DNA of 64,000 nucleotides from positions 852,001-916,000 of the forward strand of contig NZ_CP056032.1 of NCBI RefSeq assembly GCF_013375035.1, read 5' to 3'. Numbering within the stretch: position 1 is the stretch's first letter; the number at the start of each line of letters is the position of its first letter. The position numbers were made by a program, and so were the translations under genes. The notes under the pieces were generated by a model. The model made no database searches, was not told where the DNA came from, and saw only the letters and a program-made list of their open reading frames with translations. Origin of the DNA: Spirosoma sp. KUDC1026. Its GTDB lineage: Bacteria; Bacteroidota; Bacteroidia; Cytophagales; Spirosomataceae. Shown here piece after piece: positions 52,990 through 61,522 of this stretch.

Positions 52990-53012
52990 TTAGTATTATG
53001 CATGCATACTAA
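52990..53012. promoter_or_regulatory. Operator, diverged copy (site II)
   Basis: TTAGTAT (52990-52996) and ATACTAA (53006-53012) flank a 9-bp TATGCATGC centre. Its right half GCATACTA is identical to that of the perfect operator at 53040, but the half-site spacing is 9 rather than 6. It lies just before the acyl-CoA dehydrogenase start, where binding would block transcription or translation. Confidence 0.6.
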
Positions 53013-53039
53013 TTGTAACAAATAAACTGAATATAAAGA

Positions 53040-53057
53040 TAGTATGCAAGCATACTA
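53040..53057. promoter_or_regulatory. 18-bp palindromic operator (site I) upstream of acyl-CoA dehydrogenase
   Basis: TAGTATGCAAGCATACTA: 8-bp half-sites TAGTATGC/GCATACTA around AA. Identical to 56472-56489 upstream of the thiolase gene. The symmetry is of the type bound by TetR/FadR-like dimers; the regulator itself is not in the window. Confidence 0.75.
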
Positions 53058-53247
53058 ATAATATTTGTTGATGGTTGAAAGCTAAATTTTTTGTTGTGAA
53101 AATAGGGTTGCGCTTATAAATATCCGCCAATAAAACCCAGGTTACACGTTATTAAACTACTCATCCAGAGCCAAACAATTACAATTATCAGGAGTGACAG
53201 TAAATAGTAGTATTTTTGACCACCGTCCACTTGCTAAACTATCCACG

Positions 53248-55164
53248 ATGAGTAAAACAAGCGCATCGACGCCGGTGCTTGTACTTTGCCTGTTGCTGCT
53301 GTATAGCTGGCGGGCGGCAGGTCAGTCAATTCCTGAAGTACCTTTTGACATTAACTTCGCTGACGTAACAATTCACCTGAATGAGCAGGGACGGCTACAG
53401 GTCCAACAGGAGGTGAGCCGGATTTATGCTAATCGTAGCGTATTGCGGCAGGAGATAGAATCTTTACGCCAGCTTTCGCCGTTGGTGCAACCGCTCCTTA
53501 CCAGCCGCCAGTTACCAGTCGACTATCGGTATGCGGTGCTGCCGTTTGCGAACGATACGTCGTCGGCGTATTGGGGGCTGACCCCCCAGAGGGCGCTGGG
53601 TCTACGGCTACGCATTAACGACCGGGTCGATGAGCGCTATCATCCTGTTCTAGCTACCGAGCCAGTAGCTACCCGGCTGAGTCAGTTGCGCGTAACCTCC
53701 GGTAACTACGTAGCCACGTTGTTGAATTACCTGCGCGATACCAATGCCCCAAGCCAGGCCCCTGCTAAAAACAGCTCTGTATACCTGGTTCTTGACCCAC
53801 AGAGTCCCCCACTTATGTGGAAAATACTAGCCCGGAAAATTGCTTTCGAACGCGAGGAGCCTGTTATGATTCCGGCAGTAACTTACCTGATTTATGAATA
53901 CCGCACCAGTGGCGGACAAAGTATCCGGTCCATTGCTGATCGACTTCAACTGCCTGAAGATCGATTCAAGCCGTTTAACAACTGGTTGAAATCAAAGACG
54001 ATTCCTGTTGATAAAGATTACCCTGTACTTGTTCGCGTGGCCCCCGATGAGTTTCCTAAAATTAAAGGGCGGGCCGAGGAACGGTGGCAGACATCATCGG
54101 AACGTAAGTCGGACATTGGTTTTCCCACACTCGTCCGGTTGCCGCAGGAATCGGTCGGTATGCGGTCGGCGGCTGTTTTTTACGGAATTAATGAGCGACT
54201 AGGTGTACAGGCTCAGCCCTGCGACAATATAATTACGCTGTCTTATTACGGGAAGATTAAACCCGAAACGTTTCTTGACTATAACAGTCTGAGCGACCGC
54301 GATGTAATCCGTCCGGGGCAGATCTACTATCTGGAGAAGAAGGCGAAGCGGGCGAAGGTACCATTCCACGTTGTCCAACGTAACGAAACGCTGCGGGATA
54401 TATCTGACATCTACGGCGTTCAGCTGGAGTCATTGTTGAAGTTTAATGATATTGTCTCTACGCAGCGGGTGCAAGTCGGACGAATTATCTGGATGCAGAA
54501 GAAACGTCCTCGTAACCGGCCCGTTGAGTATCAGAAAGTACCGGCTGAAATTCCGCCGGTTAACTACGAATCAGCGCCTATTCTAGCCGATACAGTTATA
54601 AAAGCGCCACCGGTCGCTGCTACTCAGAAACCACTGGTTGATTCCGTAAAGGTACATGTGACAAAGCCGGTCGACGATGTGGCGGTTATCGTGACGAAGC
54701 CAGCAGCTACGCCAGCCGTGTCGCCCGATAACATGAAGATTATCGATAATACGCTGAAGTTACATATCGTAACGCCGGGCCAAACGTTATCCGGTTTGGC
54801 AAAGCAGTACGGTGTTACCCTGGCTCAGCTCAGTAAATGGAATAATCTGGCGGTGAATGTTCCAATAGAAATTGGGCAGGAGTTGATTGTGGGCATGATC
54901 GAAAAACCGATAACAAAGCCAGTTGCCAAACCCAAAGTGATTAAGCCCTCACCAGCGGGGTTAGCTAAAAATGACGGTTGGGATACGCCAGTTCCTACTA
55001 CGTCAACAGCAGGTAAGTATCACGTTGTTCAGCCAGGACAGACCGTGTATCGGGTGGCGCTGATTAATAAAGTCAGCGTGGAGAACGTAATGCGATGGAA
55101 CAGCCTCAAGAATTATACCCTCTCAGTCGGGCAAAGGCTTCTGGTGAGCCCACCACAGAAATAG
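53248..55164 (+). CDS. LysM protein with degenerate MltD-like transglycosylase domain
   Basis: A 638-residue exported protein; ATG 53248 gives the signal peptide MSKTSASTPVLVLCLLLLYSWRAAGQ. The first third aligns by pattern with MltD-type lytic transglycosylases (RQLPVDYRYAVLPFAND... GLRLRINDRVDERYHPVLATEPVATRLSQL, about residues 87-160). However, the catalytic 'LPxVES' Glu is replaced (LPFAND, Asn102) and the SAxGLWQF motif is missing, so hydrolysis is unlikely. At least three LysM domains follow (about residues 365-410, 500-555 and 590-635: FHVVQRNETLRDISDIYG, LHIVTPGQTLSGLAKQYG, YHVVQPGQTVYRVALINK), with two weaker LysM-like segments before them. A peptidoglycan-binding scaffold is likely. 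Divergent from the acyl-CoA dehydrogenase. Confidence 0.8.
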   Translation: MSKTSASTPVLVLCLLLLYSWRAAGQSIPEVPFDINFADVTIHLNEQGRLQVQQEVSRIYANRSVLRQEIESLRQLSPLVQPLLTSRQLPVDYRYAVLPFANDTSSAYWGLTPQRALGLRLRINDRVDERYHPVLATEPVATRLSQLRVTSGNYVATLLNYLRDTNAPSQAPAKNSSVYLVLDPQSPPLMWKILARKIAFEREEPVMIPAVTYLIYEYRTSGGQSIRSIADRLQLPEDRFKPFNNWLKSKTIPVDKDYPVLVRVAPDEFPKIKGRAEERWQTSSERKSDIGFPTLVRLPQESVGMRSAAVFYGINERLGVQAQPCDNIITLSYYGKIKPETFLDYNSLSDRDVIRPGQIYYLEKKAKRAKVPFHVVQRNETLRDISDIYGVQLESLLKFNDIVSTQRVQVGRIIWMQKKRPRNRPVEYQKVPAEIPPVNYESAPILADTVIKAPPVAATQKPLVDSVKVHVTKPVDDVAVIVTKPAATPAVSPDNMKIIDNTLKLHIVTPGQTLSGLAKQYGVTLAQLSKWNNLAVNVPIEIGQELIVGMIEKPITKPVAKPKVIKPSPAGLAKNDGWDTPVPTTSTAGKYHVVQPGQTVYRVALINKVSVENVMRWNSLKNYTLSVGQRLLVSPPQK

Positions 55165-55165
55165 T

Positions 55166-55203
55166 AAACGCGGCAGAGCCGAATGACCGACTCTGCCGCG
55201 TTT
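55166..55203. terminator. LysM/thiolase bidirectional terminator
   Basis: A 13-bp perfect stem (55166-55178 with 55191-55203), loop of 12, followed on the plus strand by T and preceded on the minus strand by the thiolase stop region. It separates the convergent LysM and thiolase genes. Confidence 0.85.
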
Positions 55204-55207
55204 TAAA

Positions 55208-56386
55208 CTAGTTAAGCCGCTCGAAGATCCCAGCTACACCCTGGCCACCACCTACGCAGGCGGAAACCATACCGTATTTCTGATCACGTCGTTTCATTTC
55301 GTTCAGCAACTGAACCGACAGGCGTGCACCGGTCGATCCTAGTGCATGCCCAAGAGCAATGGCACCACCATTCGGATTGATAATGCTTGGATCGAGACCG
55401 AGTTCCTGAATGACGGCCAGCGACTGAGCGGCAAACGCTTCGTTCAGTTCAATCTGTTCGAGATCATTCTGTTTCAATCCCGCTTTTTTCAAAGCGATTG
55501 GAATAGCCGCTACGGGACCGATACCCATGATACGGGGTTCGACGCCAGCCGTTGCGTAGGACACCATCCGGGCGACAGGTTTCAGATTTAGCTCGTTAAC
55601 GAGCCGTTCGGACATGACTAGTACAAAAGCGGCTCCATCCGAAGTTTGTGAGGAGTTTCCAGCGGTCACAGAGCCCCCAGCGGCAAATACGGGTTTCAGC
55701 CGAGACAGGCCTTCGGCGCTGGTGTCTTTGCGGGGGCCTTCATCCTGAGCAACCGTCCAGCTACGAGTTTTTTTCTTCCCGCTATCGGTATCGAAGTAAG
55801 TTTCGCTCACGTCAATTGGTACAATCTCATCAGCAAACTTGCCTTCCTGCTGGGCCGCCAATGCTTTCTGGTGCGACGCAAAGGCAAATTCGTCCTGCGC
55901 GTCCCGGCTGATATTAAATTGCTGGGCAACCTGCTCGGCAGTCAAGCCCATACCAATGTAATAGTCGGGATGCGTTTTGGCAATTTCATAATTCAGCGCC
56001 GTTTTCCAGCCCATTACGGGTACAAGCGACATCGACTCCGTGCCACCTGCGATAATACAATCGGCCAGGCCAGCATGAATTTTAGCGGAAGCAATGGCAA
56101 TTGCTTCCAGCCCTGAACCACAATACCGGTTGATCGTCATTCCTGGTACGCTCTGAGGAAGCGACAGCAGCGCAATGTACCGGGCAATCTGCATGCCTTG
56201 CTCCGCTTCGGGCACCGCGTTACCCACAATCAAATCGTCAACCCGGGCGGGATCAAAGCCAGGAACCTGCGCCATGAGGTGTTTGATAACCTCCGCGGCC
56301 ATGTCGTCGGGGCGGGTAAAACGAAGGCCTCCGCGTGGGGCTTTACCCACTGCAGTACGGTATCCGGCAACAATATATGCATCCAT
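55208..56386 (-). CDS. Acetyl-CoA C-acyltransferase (thiolase)
   Basis: Last step of a beta-oxidation cycle. A 392-residue enzyme with nucleophile Cys89 in NRYCGSGLEAIAIA, His in NPNGGAIALGHALGSTGAR and the second catalytic Cys in SACVGGGQGVAG. Cytoplasmic. An identical copy of the acyl-CoA dehydrogenase operator lies 86-103 bp upstream of its ATG, which supports co-regulation of the two genes although they are separated by the LysM gene. The hydratase/3-hydroxyacyl dehydrogenase partner is not in the window. Confidence 0.93.
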   Translation of the reverse strand: MDAYIVAGYRTAVGKAPRGGLRFTRPDDMAAEVIKHLMAQVPGFDPARVDDLIVGNAVPEAEQGMQIARYIALLSLPQSVPGMTINRYCGSGLEAIAIASAKIHAGLADCIIAGGTESMSLVPVMGWKTALNYEIAKTHPDYYIGMGLTAEQVAQQFNISRDAQDEFAFASHQKALAAQQEGKFADEIVPIDVSETYFDTDSGKKKTRSWTVAQDEGPRKDTSAEGLSRLKPVFAAGGSVTAGNSSQTSDGAAFVLVMSERLVNELNLKPVARMVSYATAGVEPRIMGIGPVAAIPIALKKAGLKQNDLEQIELNEAFAAQSLAVIQELGLDPSIINPNGGAIALGHALGSTGARLSVQLLNEMKRRDQKYGMVSACVGGGQGVAGIFERLN

Positions 56387-56471
56387 ACGTAATCGGTAAG
56401 AGTTGCTTTTACAGTATTACCACTGCAATAACTAAGTTTCTACTGGAATAATTACACAAGATAGGGATAAA

Positions 56472-56489
56472 TAGTATGCAAGCATACTA
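56472..56489. promoter_or_regulatory. 18-bp palindromic operator upstream of thiolase
   Basis: TAGTATGCAAGCATACTA, exactly the same sequence as 53040-53057. It lies between the nuoJ terminator and the thiolase start. Confidence 0.75.
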
Positions 56490-56526
56490 CCTGCAAAGTC
56501 GCCAGCTAAAATTTGATTTAATCATA

Positions 56527-56560
56527 ATGCAAGAAGCCGCTTTGAAGCGGCTTCTTGCAT
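56527..56560 (-). terminator. nuo operon terminator after nuoJ
   Basis: A 14-bp perfect stem (56527-56540 with 56547-56560) with a 6-nt loop (TTTGAA), 21 nt beyond the nuoJ stop. It ends this nuo operon after nuoJ. Confidence 0.8.
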
Positions 56561-56580
56561 ATAGTAAGCAAGTGTTTCTA

Positions 56581-57135
56581 CTAGAAATGGCGGTCGCCAG
56601 CTTCGCGTTTCCCGAGCATAACCGAGCCAACCATGGCCACCAGAAATAGAACGGAAACAAGTTCGAATGGAAGGATGTAGTCGCTGTACAGCAACCGACC
56701 AAGATTCTCGACCAAACCCGTTTCCGTGCTGAAATTCGTCCGATTATAGAGCGGAACCTTCGCACTTTGCGCCCGGAAAATAGTGATAAGCATGACCATC
56801 AATAGGCCACCGGCTACAACAGAAATAATCTTGGTCAGGTTTGTTTTCGAATCTTCATCTTCCTTACGCAGGTTCAGAAACATGATGGTGAAGAGGAACA
56901 AGACCATAATCGCCCCGGCATAGACGATGATATTTACCGCTGCCAGGAACTGAGCATTCAGCAATACGTAATGACCAGACAGGCAGAAAAACGTAGCAAT
57001 AAGCGAGAGAACGCTGTAGATCGGGTTGCGGGCCGTGACGACACCAATCGCGCAGATAAGCGTAATGACCGTCAGGGCAAGGAAAAGGTAGCCCGTGGCA
57101 TTCAGCGACTTAAGAAAGGTAAAAAATTCAGTCAT
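56581..57135 (-). CDS. nuoJ: NADH-quinone oxidoreductase subunit J
   Basis: A membrane subunit of complex I of 184 residues with about five hydrophobic segments. Landmarks: ARNPIYSVLSLIATFFCLSGHYVLLNAQFLAAVNIIVYAGAIMVLFLFTIMFLN, the conserved Tyr/Gly region of NuoJ. The start is at ATG 57133-57135 (MTEFFTFLKSLNATGYLF); the longer open frame running into nuoI is not coding. It is the last gene of this nuo operon: nuoK, L, M and N do not follow. Confidence 0.93.
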   Translation of the reverse strand: MTEFFTFLKSLNATGYLFLALTVITLICAIGVVTARNPIYSVLSLIATFFCLSGHYVLLNAQFLAAVNIIVYAGAIMVLFLFTIMFLNLRKEDEDSKTNLTKIISVVAGGLLMVMLITIFRAQSAKVPLYNRTNFSTETGLVENLGRLLYSDYILPFELVSVLFLVAMVGSVMLGKREAGDRHF

Positions 57136-57165
57136 TGTTTTCGTAAAATAGGTCGGCAGGTAATG

Positions 57166-57201
57166 ATCACGCATCGACACGTTAATATATCGATGCGTGA
57201 T
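57166..57201 (-). other. Hairpin in the nuoI-nuoJ spacer
   Basis: Perfect 12-bp arms ATCACGCATCGA (57166-57177) and TCGATGCGTGAT (57190-57201) with a 12-nt AT-rich loop (CACGTTAATATA). It sits between the nuoI stop and the nuoJ start and is neither preceded nor followed by a T-run, so it is more likely a processing or translation-coupling element than a terminator. Confidence 0.55.
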
Positions 57202-57209
57202 GTCGAACG

Positions 57210-57776
57210 CTAGGTTGCCGCACGGGTTAAACTTGGTTCGGTCGGCGTTGCTTTTACTTCTGAGTTCGCTATCCGAACGTACCGATCGTCCATTTTCTCG
57301 ACCAGCCGATCTTTGCCGTAAATAACCTCGTCCCGCTCCACAAAAACAGGAACCATGCGGTCGTGACGGAGGTAAACAGCCTGTTTTGGGCAGGCCTCTT
57401 CGCATAGGCCGCAGAAGATGCAGCGTAGCATATTGATTTCGTAAACCGCTGCGTACTTCTCTTCGCGGTAGAGCGTTTCTTCGCCTTTTTTTCGCTCTGC
57501 CGCCACCATCGAAATGGCCTCGGCAGGACAGGCAACGGCACACAGACCGCAGGCCGTACAACGCTCGCGGCCTTGCTCGTCACGCTTCAGGACGTGGTGA
57601 CCACGATAGACCGGGCCCAGATACCGTTTTACTTCCGGATACTGGATCGTTGGTTTCTTCTTAAAGAAGTGTTTTATTGTAATGGCCAGCCCCTGCGCTA
57701 CAGCGGGAAGATACATCTTCTCCGCCAGCGTCATTTCTTTGTTGCTAACCTGTTTTGACCGATTCGTTAGAGACAT
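57210..57776 (-). CDS. nuoI: NADH-quinone oxidoreductase subunit I
   Basis: Carries two [4Fe-4S] clusters in complex I: CTACGLCAVACP and CIFCGLCEEACP (about residues 73-85 and 117-130). 188 residues from ATG 57774-57776 (MSLTNRSKQVSNKE), rejecting the TTG 9 nt upstream. Cytoplasmic-side peripheral subunit. A long inverted repeat (57166-57201) separates it from nuoJ. Confidence 0.94.
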   Translation of the reverse strand: MSLTNRSKQVSNKEMTLAEKMYLPAVAQGLAITIKHFFKKKPTIQYPEVKRYLGPVYRGHHVLKRDEQGRERCTACGLCAVACPAEAISMVAAERKKGEETLYREEKYAAVYEINMLRCIFCGLCEEACPKQAVYLRHDRMVPVFVERDEVIYGKDRLVEKMDDRYVRIANSEVKATPTEPSLTRAAT

Positions 57777-57828
57777 AGTTGTCAAGTCGTTTGATCTGAC
57801 GAACGTTAATTTCCGTCAGGCATCTGGC

Positions 57829-58983
57829 TTAGGACTGCTGAGGAACCATTTGCCGTTTTGGGGCGCGGGCTGTCGACATAACCGCCAGCACGACCATAAC
57901 AAGTACAATTAACCAGCTTGCGTACGGGAAGTTGAACAGCAGACCACCACCGGTAACGATAATGTTCAGGATCGACAATGGAATCAGCATTTTCCAGCCC
58001 AAATTCATTAACTGGTCGTAGCGGAAACGCGGAATCGTCCACCGTACCCACATAAAGAAGAAAATGAAGAAGAATATTTTACCGAAGAATAGAACCGTTC
58101 CGATAGCCGTTGCTACGTTATGACCGGCAACAGCACCCAGTGAATTAGTTAGTGCATTGCTCACTTCATTCATGAAGGGGTAATGAAAGCCGCCGAAATA
58201 CAGCGCCGAAATAAAGGCCGACGAAACGAACATGTTGGTATATTCCGAGAACAGGTATAAGCCCAACTTCATCGAACTATATTCAGTATGATAACCACCA
58301 ACCAGTTCCGTTTCACATTCGGGTAGGTCAAATGGCGTCCGGTTACACTCCGCGAAGGCACACGTCAGGAAGATAATAAAGCCCAGCGGCTGTGTGAAAA
58401 TATTCCACTCAAAGAACGTAGCCTGCTGATCGACAATGGCCCGAACCGATAACGAACCTGTCATCATCAGAATGGCGATCATCGAAAGCCCTAAGGCAAT
58501 CTCGTAGCTGATGTTTTGCGACGCTGCCCGAATAGCTCCCAGCAGTGAAAACTTATTGTTGGATGCCCAGCCACCAACCATGATGCCATACACGCCAAGG
58601 GAAACTACCCCAAAAATGTAGAGGACGCCAATGTTGATTTCAATGGCCTGCAGGGGAACTGTATAGTCGCCAAACTTAATGCTATCACCAAACGGGATAA
58701 CCGCGCTTGACATCAATGCCGTCAGCATGGCCAGCGACGGACCCAGAATGAACAGCCACTTGTTCGCTTGCGACGGGATAAAGTCTTCTTTGAAGAACAT
58801 TTTACCCGCATCCGCAATCGGCTGCAGTAAACCCCAGGGGCCAGCCCGGTTTGGTCCCAGCCGATCCTGCAGAAAACCCGCGACTTTACGTTCGGCGTAA
58901 GTCGAGTACGTGGCTATCAGAAGCGTTACCCCGAAGATGACCAGGATAATGATTCCTTTTACTAATAATATGGTTAAATCCAT
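57829..58983 (-). CDS. nuoH: NADH-quinone oxidoreductase subunit H
   Basis: A 384-residue polytopic membrane subunit (eight or so helices) at the quinone site. Landmarks: AERKVAGFLQDRLGPNRAGPWGLLQPIADAGKMFFKEDFIP and the loop ECNRTPFDLPECETELVGGYHTEYSSMKLGLYLFSEY. Normal start MDLTILLVKGIIILV. A 52-nt spacer precedes nuoI. Confidence 0.95.
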   Translation of the reverse strand: MDLTILLVKGIIILVIFGVTLLIATYSTYAERKVAGFLQDRLGPNRAGPWGLLQPIADAGKMFFKEDFIPSQANKWLFILGPSLAMLTALMSSAVIPFGDSIKFGDYTVPLQAIEINIGVLYIFGVVSLGVYGIMVGGWASNNKFSLLGAIRAASQNISYEIALGLSMIAILMMTGSLSVRAIVDQQATFFEWNIFTQPLGFIIFLTCAFAECNRTPFDLPECETELVGGYHTEYSSMKLGLYLFSEYTNMFVSSAFISALYFGGFHYPFMNEVSNALTNSLGAVAGHNVATAIGTVLFFGKIFFFIFFFMWVRWTIPRFRYDQLMNLGWKMLIPLSILNIIVTGGGLLFNFPYASWLIVLVMVVLAVMSTARAPKRQMVPQQS

Positions 58984-59089
58984 GATATGTGTGCTCGTTA
59001 ACTAAGCATTCAATACGGTCTACTTAATCGATTCAGGGTTCGGGCTCCATGGCAGAGGGCAGTACCTTGGCGAACCGCTCGGGGGGGAG

Positions 59090-60118
59090 TTACTGAATAC
59101 CCAACTGGGACGTATCACGCTCGTCGTGAATCGGTTTGTATTCGGCAGCGGCCAGTCGTTGACCGAACGATGGCTTAATGGCATCGGCTCGGTATTTGTT
59201 CGCCGAAATAACCGAACTGCGAGCAATCTTGGTTGGTCCTTCGATTATCCAGTCGCTCGTTTTCTTGGTGTCGAACCGGCAGGTGTTACAGATGAACTCC
59301 GTTACTTCATTCCACTCGTTTTTTCGGGCTGTCACCCGAATAACGTCTTCGCCACGATACCAAAGCGTTACCTTGCCGGAGCAGGTTGGGCAATCGCGGT
59401 GGGCATCGACGGGTTTCGAGAACCATACCCGATTTTTAAACCGGTACGTTTTATCCGTCAGCGCGCCAACGGGGCAGACGTCAATGACGTTACCCGAGAA
59501 ATCGTTATCGATGGCCTTTTCGATATACGTACCAATCTCAGCAGCGTCGCCCCGGCCCAGTACTCCATGGACGCGTTTTTCGGTAATCTGATCCGCCGTA
59601 TATACACAACGGTAGCAAAGAATGCACCGAGTCATGTGCAACTGAATGTACGGCCCGATGTCTTTTTTCTCGAACGTACGCCGGTCTTCTTCGTACCGTG
59701 TCGTCACTTTACCATGATCGAAGGCAAAGTTTTGCAGATCGCACTCGCCTGCCTGGTCGCAGACAGGGCAGTCGAGTGGATGATTCAAAAGCAGGAATTC
59801 GACGATACCGTTGCGAGCATCGACCACCTGTGGGTTCGTTGTATTTTCGACAACCATACCATCCTGAACGCCAGTCAGGCAGGAAGCAACCAGTTTAGGC
59901 ATTGGCCGCGGATCTTTGGCTGAGCCAGCGGCTACCCGAACCAGGCAGGCCCGGCATTTACCGCCACTACCTTTCAGCGGCTGATAATAGCACATGGCCG
60001 GCGGAGCAACCTCAGGACCGATTTTTCGGGCAGCCTGCAGAATGGTCGTACCCGGCTCAACTTCTACCTCAATCCCGTCAATGGTAACTTTTAACAACTG
60101 TGGCTTGGTATCTTCCAT
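59090..60118 (-). CDS. nuoG: NADH-quinone oxidoreductase subunit G, short form
   Basis: A 342-residue NuoG reduced to its iron-sulfur part. Ferredoxin [2Fe-2S] Cys set in the first 75 residues (MCYY... GGKCRACLV... VASC), the His-Cys3 [4Fe-4S] motif HPLDCPVCDQAGECDLQ, the cluster CILCYRC...VCPVGAL, and a last four-Cys group CPTC...CNTC (about residues 243-278) where the molybdopterin-type domain would begin. The remaining 400-plus residues of the usual subunit are absent; the protein ends soon after. This short form occurs in other Bacteroidota. Confidence 0.93.
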   Translation of the reverse strand: MEDTKPQLLKVTIDGIEVEVEPGTTILQAARKIGPEVAPPAMCYYQPLKGSGGKCRACLVRVAAGSAKDPRPMPKLVASCLTGVQDGMVVENTTNPQVVDARNGIVEFLLLNHPLDCPVCDQAGECDLQNFAFDHGKVTTRYEEDRRTFEKKDIGPYIQLHMTRCILCYRCVYTADQITEKRVHGVLGRGDAAEIGTYIEKAIDNDFSGNVIDVCPVGALTDKTYRFKNRVWFSKPVDAHRDCPTCSGKVTLWYRGEDVIRVTARKNEWNEVTEFICNTCRFDTKKTSDWIIEGPTKIARSSVISANKYRADAIKPSFGQRLAAAEYKPIHDERDTSQLGIQ

Positions 60119-60175
60119 ATGTATAGAACGGCATTCAACCGTTTAACAAATCAATTGATTTTCGAGGACGCTAGC

Positions 60176-61516
60176 TTAAACAAGCGCCATCTCACCCCGG
60201 TAAACAGCTCCGGGCTGGGTTGCTTCCTGAGGATTTGTAATATGCCACTCAAATTCATCACGGAAGTGACGAATAGCACTGGCAACCGGCCAGGCCGCAG
60301 CATCACCCAAGGGACAAATGGTATTTCCCTCAATCCGACGTGCTACGTCAACCAGTAGATCGATATCCTGCTGATGGCCGTGGCCGTACTCAATCCGGTG
60401 TAATACTTTTTCCATCCAGCCCGTTCCTTCGCGGCAGGGGCTACACTGTCCACACGACTCGTGGTGATAGAAGCGTGAGAAATTCCAGGTGTTACGTACG
60501 ATACAGGCAGTTTCATCGAAAACGATAAAGCCACCAGAACCCAGCATTGTCCCCGTTTTGAACCCACCTTCCGATAGCGACTCATACGACATCAGCCGCT
60601 TATCGCCGTTTTCCAGCGTCAGCGCCAGATTAGCAGGTAGAATAGGGACGGAAGAGCCACCCGCCACTAAGGCTTTGAACTTATGGCCCGGCCGGATGCC
60701 CTGGCACCATTCGTCAGCGTAAATGAAATCTTCGACTGGAACGCCCAGCTCAATCTCGTAAACGCCAGGGCGCTTGAGGTGCCCCGATGCCGAAATCAGT
60801 TTGGTACCAGTGCTACGTCCGATTCCGATGGCTGCATAGGCGTCACCACCGTTGTTCACGATCCAGGAGGTAGTGGCAATTGACTCTACGTTATTGACTA
60901 CGGTTGGGCTCTGGTAGAGACCTTTTACCGCCGGGAACGGAGGTTTATTACGTGGGTTTCCCCGTTTGCCTTCCAGCGATTCAAGCAAAGCAGTTTCTTC
61001 GCCACAGATGTAAGCGCCACCACCCGGCTGAACGATCAGCTCCAGATCATAGCCGGTACCCAGAATATTTTTTCCCAGAAATCCTTTCGCTGTTGCTTCA
61101 GCAATGGCTTTCTCCAGAATATGAATTACGTACATCAATTCACCACGAACGTAGATGAACGATTTATTGGCGCCCAGTGCATACGATGAAACGATCATCC
61201 CCTCAATCAACAAGTGAGGGAGATTTTTCATCAAATAATGGTCTTTGAACGTGCCAGGTTCTGACTCATCGGCGTTGCAGACGAGATAACGGGGAACGCC
61301 TTCTGGTTTAGCCAGAAAGCTCCATTTCATACCCATAGGGAAACCGGCACCGCCACGACCCCGGACGCCCGCTTTCTTTACTTCTTCAACAATTTCATCG
61401 GGCGTCATGGTTTTCAACGCCTTTTCGACAGCGGTATAACCGCCCTGTTTCCGGTAGACATCGAATGTCTCGATACCGGGAACGTTGATATGTTCGGTTA
61501 AGATTTTGGTAGCCAT
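60176..61516 (-). CDS. nuoF: NADH-quinone oxidoreductase subunit F
   Basis: NADH- and FMN-binding subunit, 446 residues. RGRGGAGFPMGMKW (NADH/FMN, about residues 53-66), NADESEPGTFKDH, PGGGAYICGEETALLESLEG, and the [4Fe-4S] motif ESCGQCSPCREGTGW...ICPLGDAAAWP. It follows nuoE by 6 nt. The 57-nt spacer before nuoG shows nothing notable. Confidence 0.95.
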   Translation of the reverse strand: MATKILTEHINVPGIETFDVYRKQGGYTAVEKALKTMTPDEIVEEVKKAGVRGRGGAGFPMGMKWSFLAKPEGVPRYLVCNADESEPGTFKDHYLMKNLPHLLIEGMIVSSYALGANKSFIYVRGELMYVIHILEKAIAEATAKGFLGKNILGTGYDLELIVQPGGGAYICGEETALLESLEGKRGNPRNKPPFPAVKGLYQSPTVVNNVESIATTSWIVNNGGDAYAAIGIGRSTGTKLISASGHLKRPGVYEIELGVPVEDFIYADEWCQGIRPGHKFKALVAGGSSVPILPANLALTLENGDKRLMSYESLSEGGFKTGTMLGSGGFIVFDETACIVRNTWNFSRFYHHESCGQCSPCREGTGWMEKVLHRIEYGHGHQQDIDLLVDVARRIEGNTICPLGDAAAWPVASAIRHFRDEFEWHITNPQEATQPGAVYRGEMALV

Positions 61517-61522
61517 GACGGA

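Noticed and set aside
59126-59923. Open frame opposite nuoG (265 codons)
   Set aside because: The minus-strand nuoG with its Cys motifs is clearly the coding strand.
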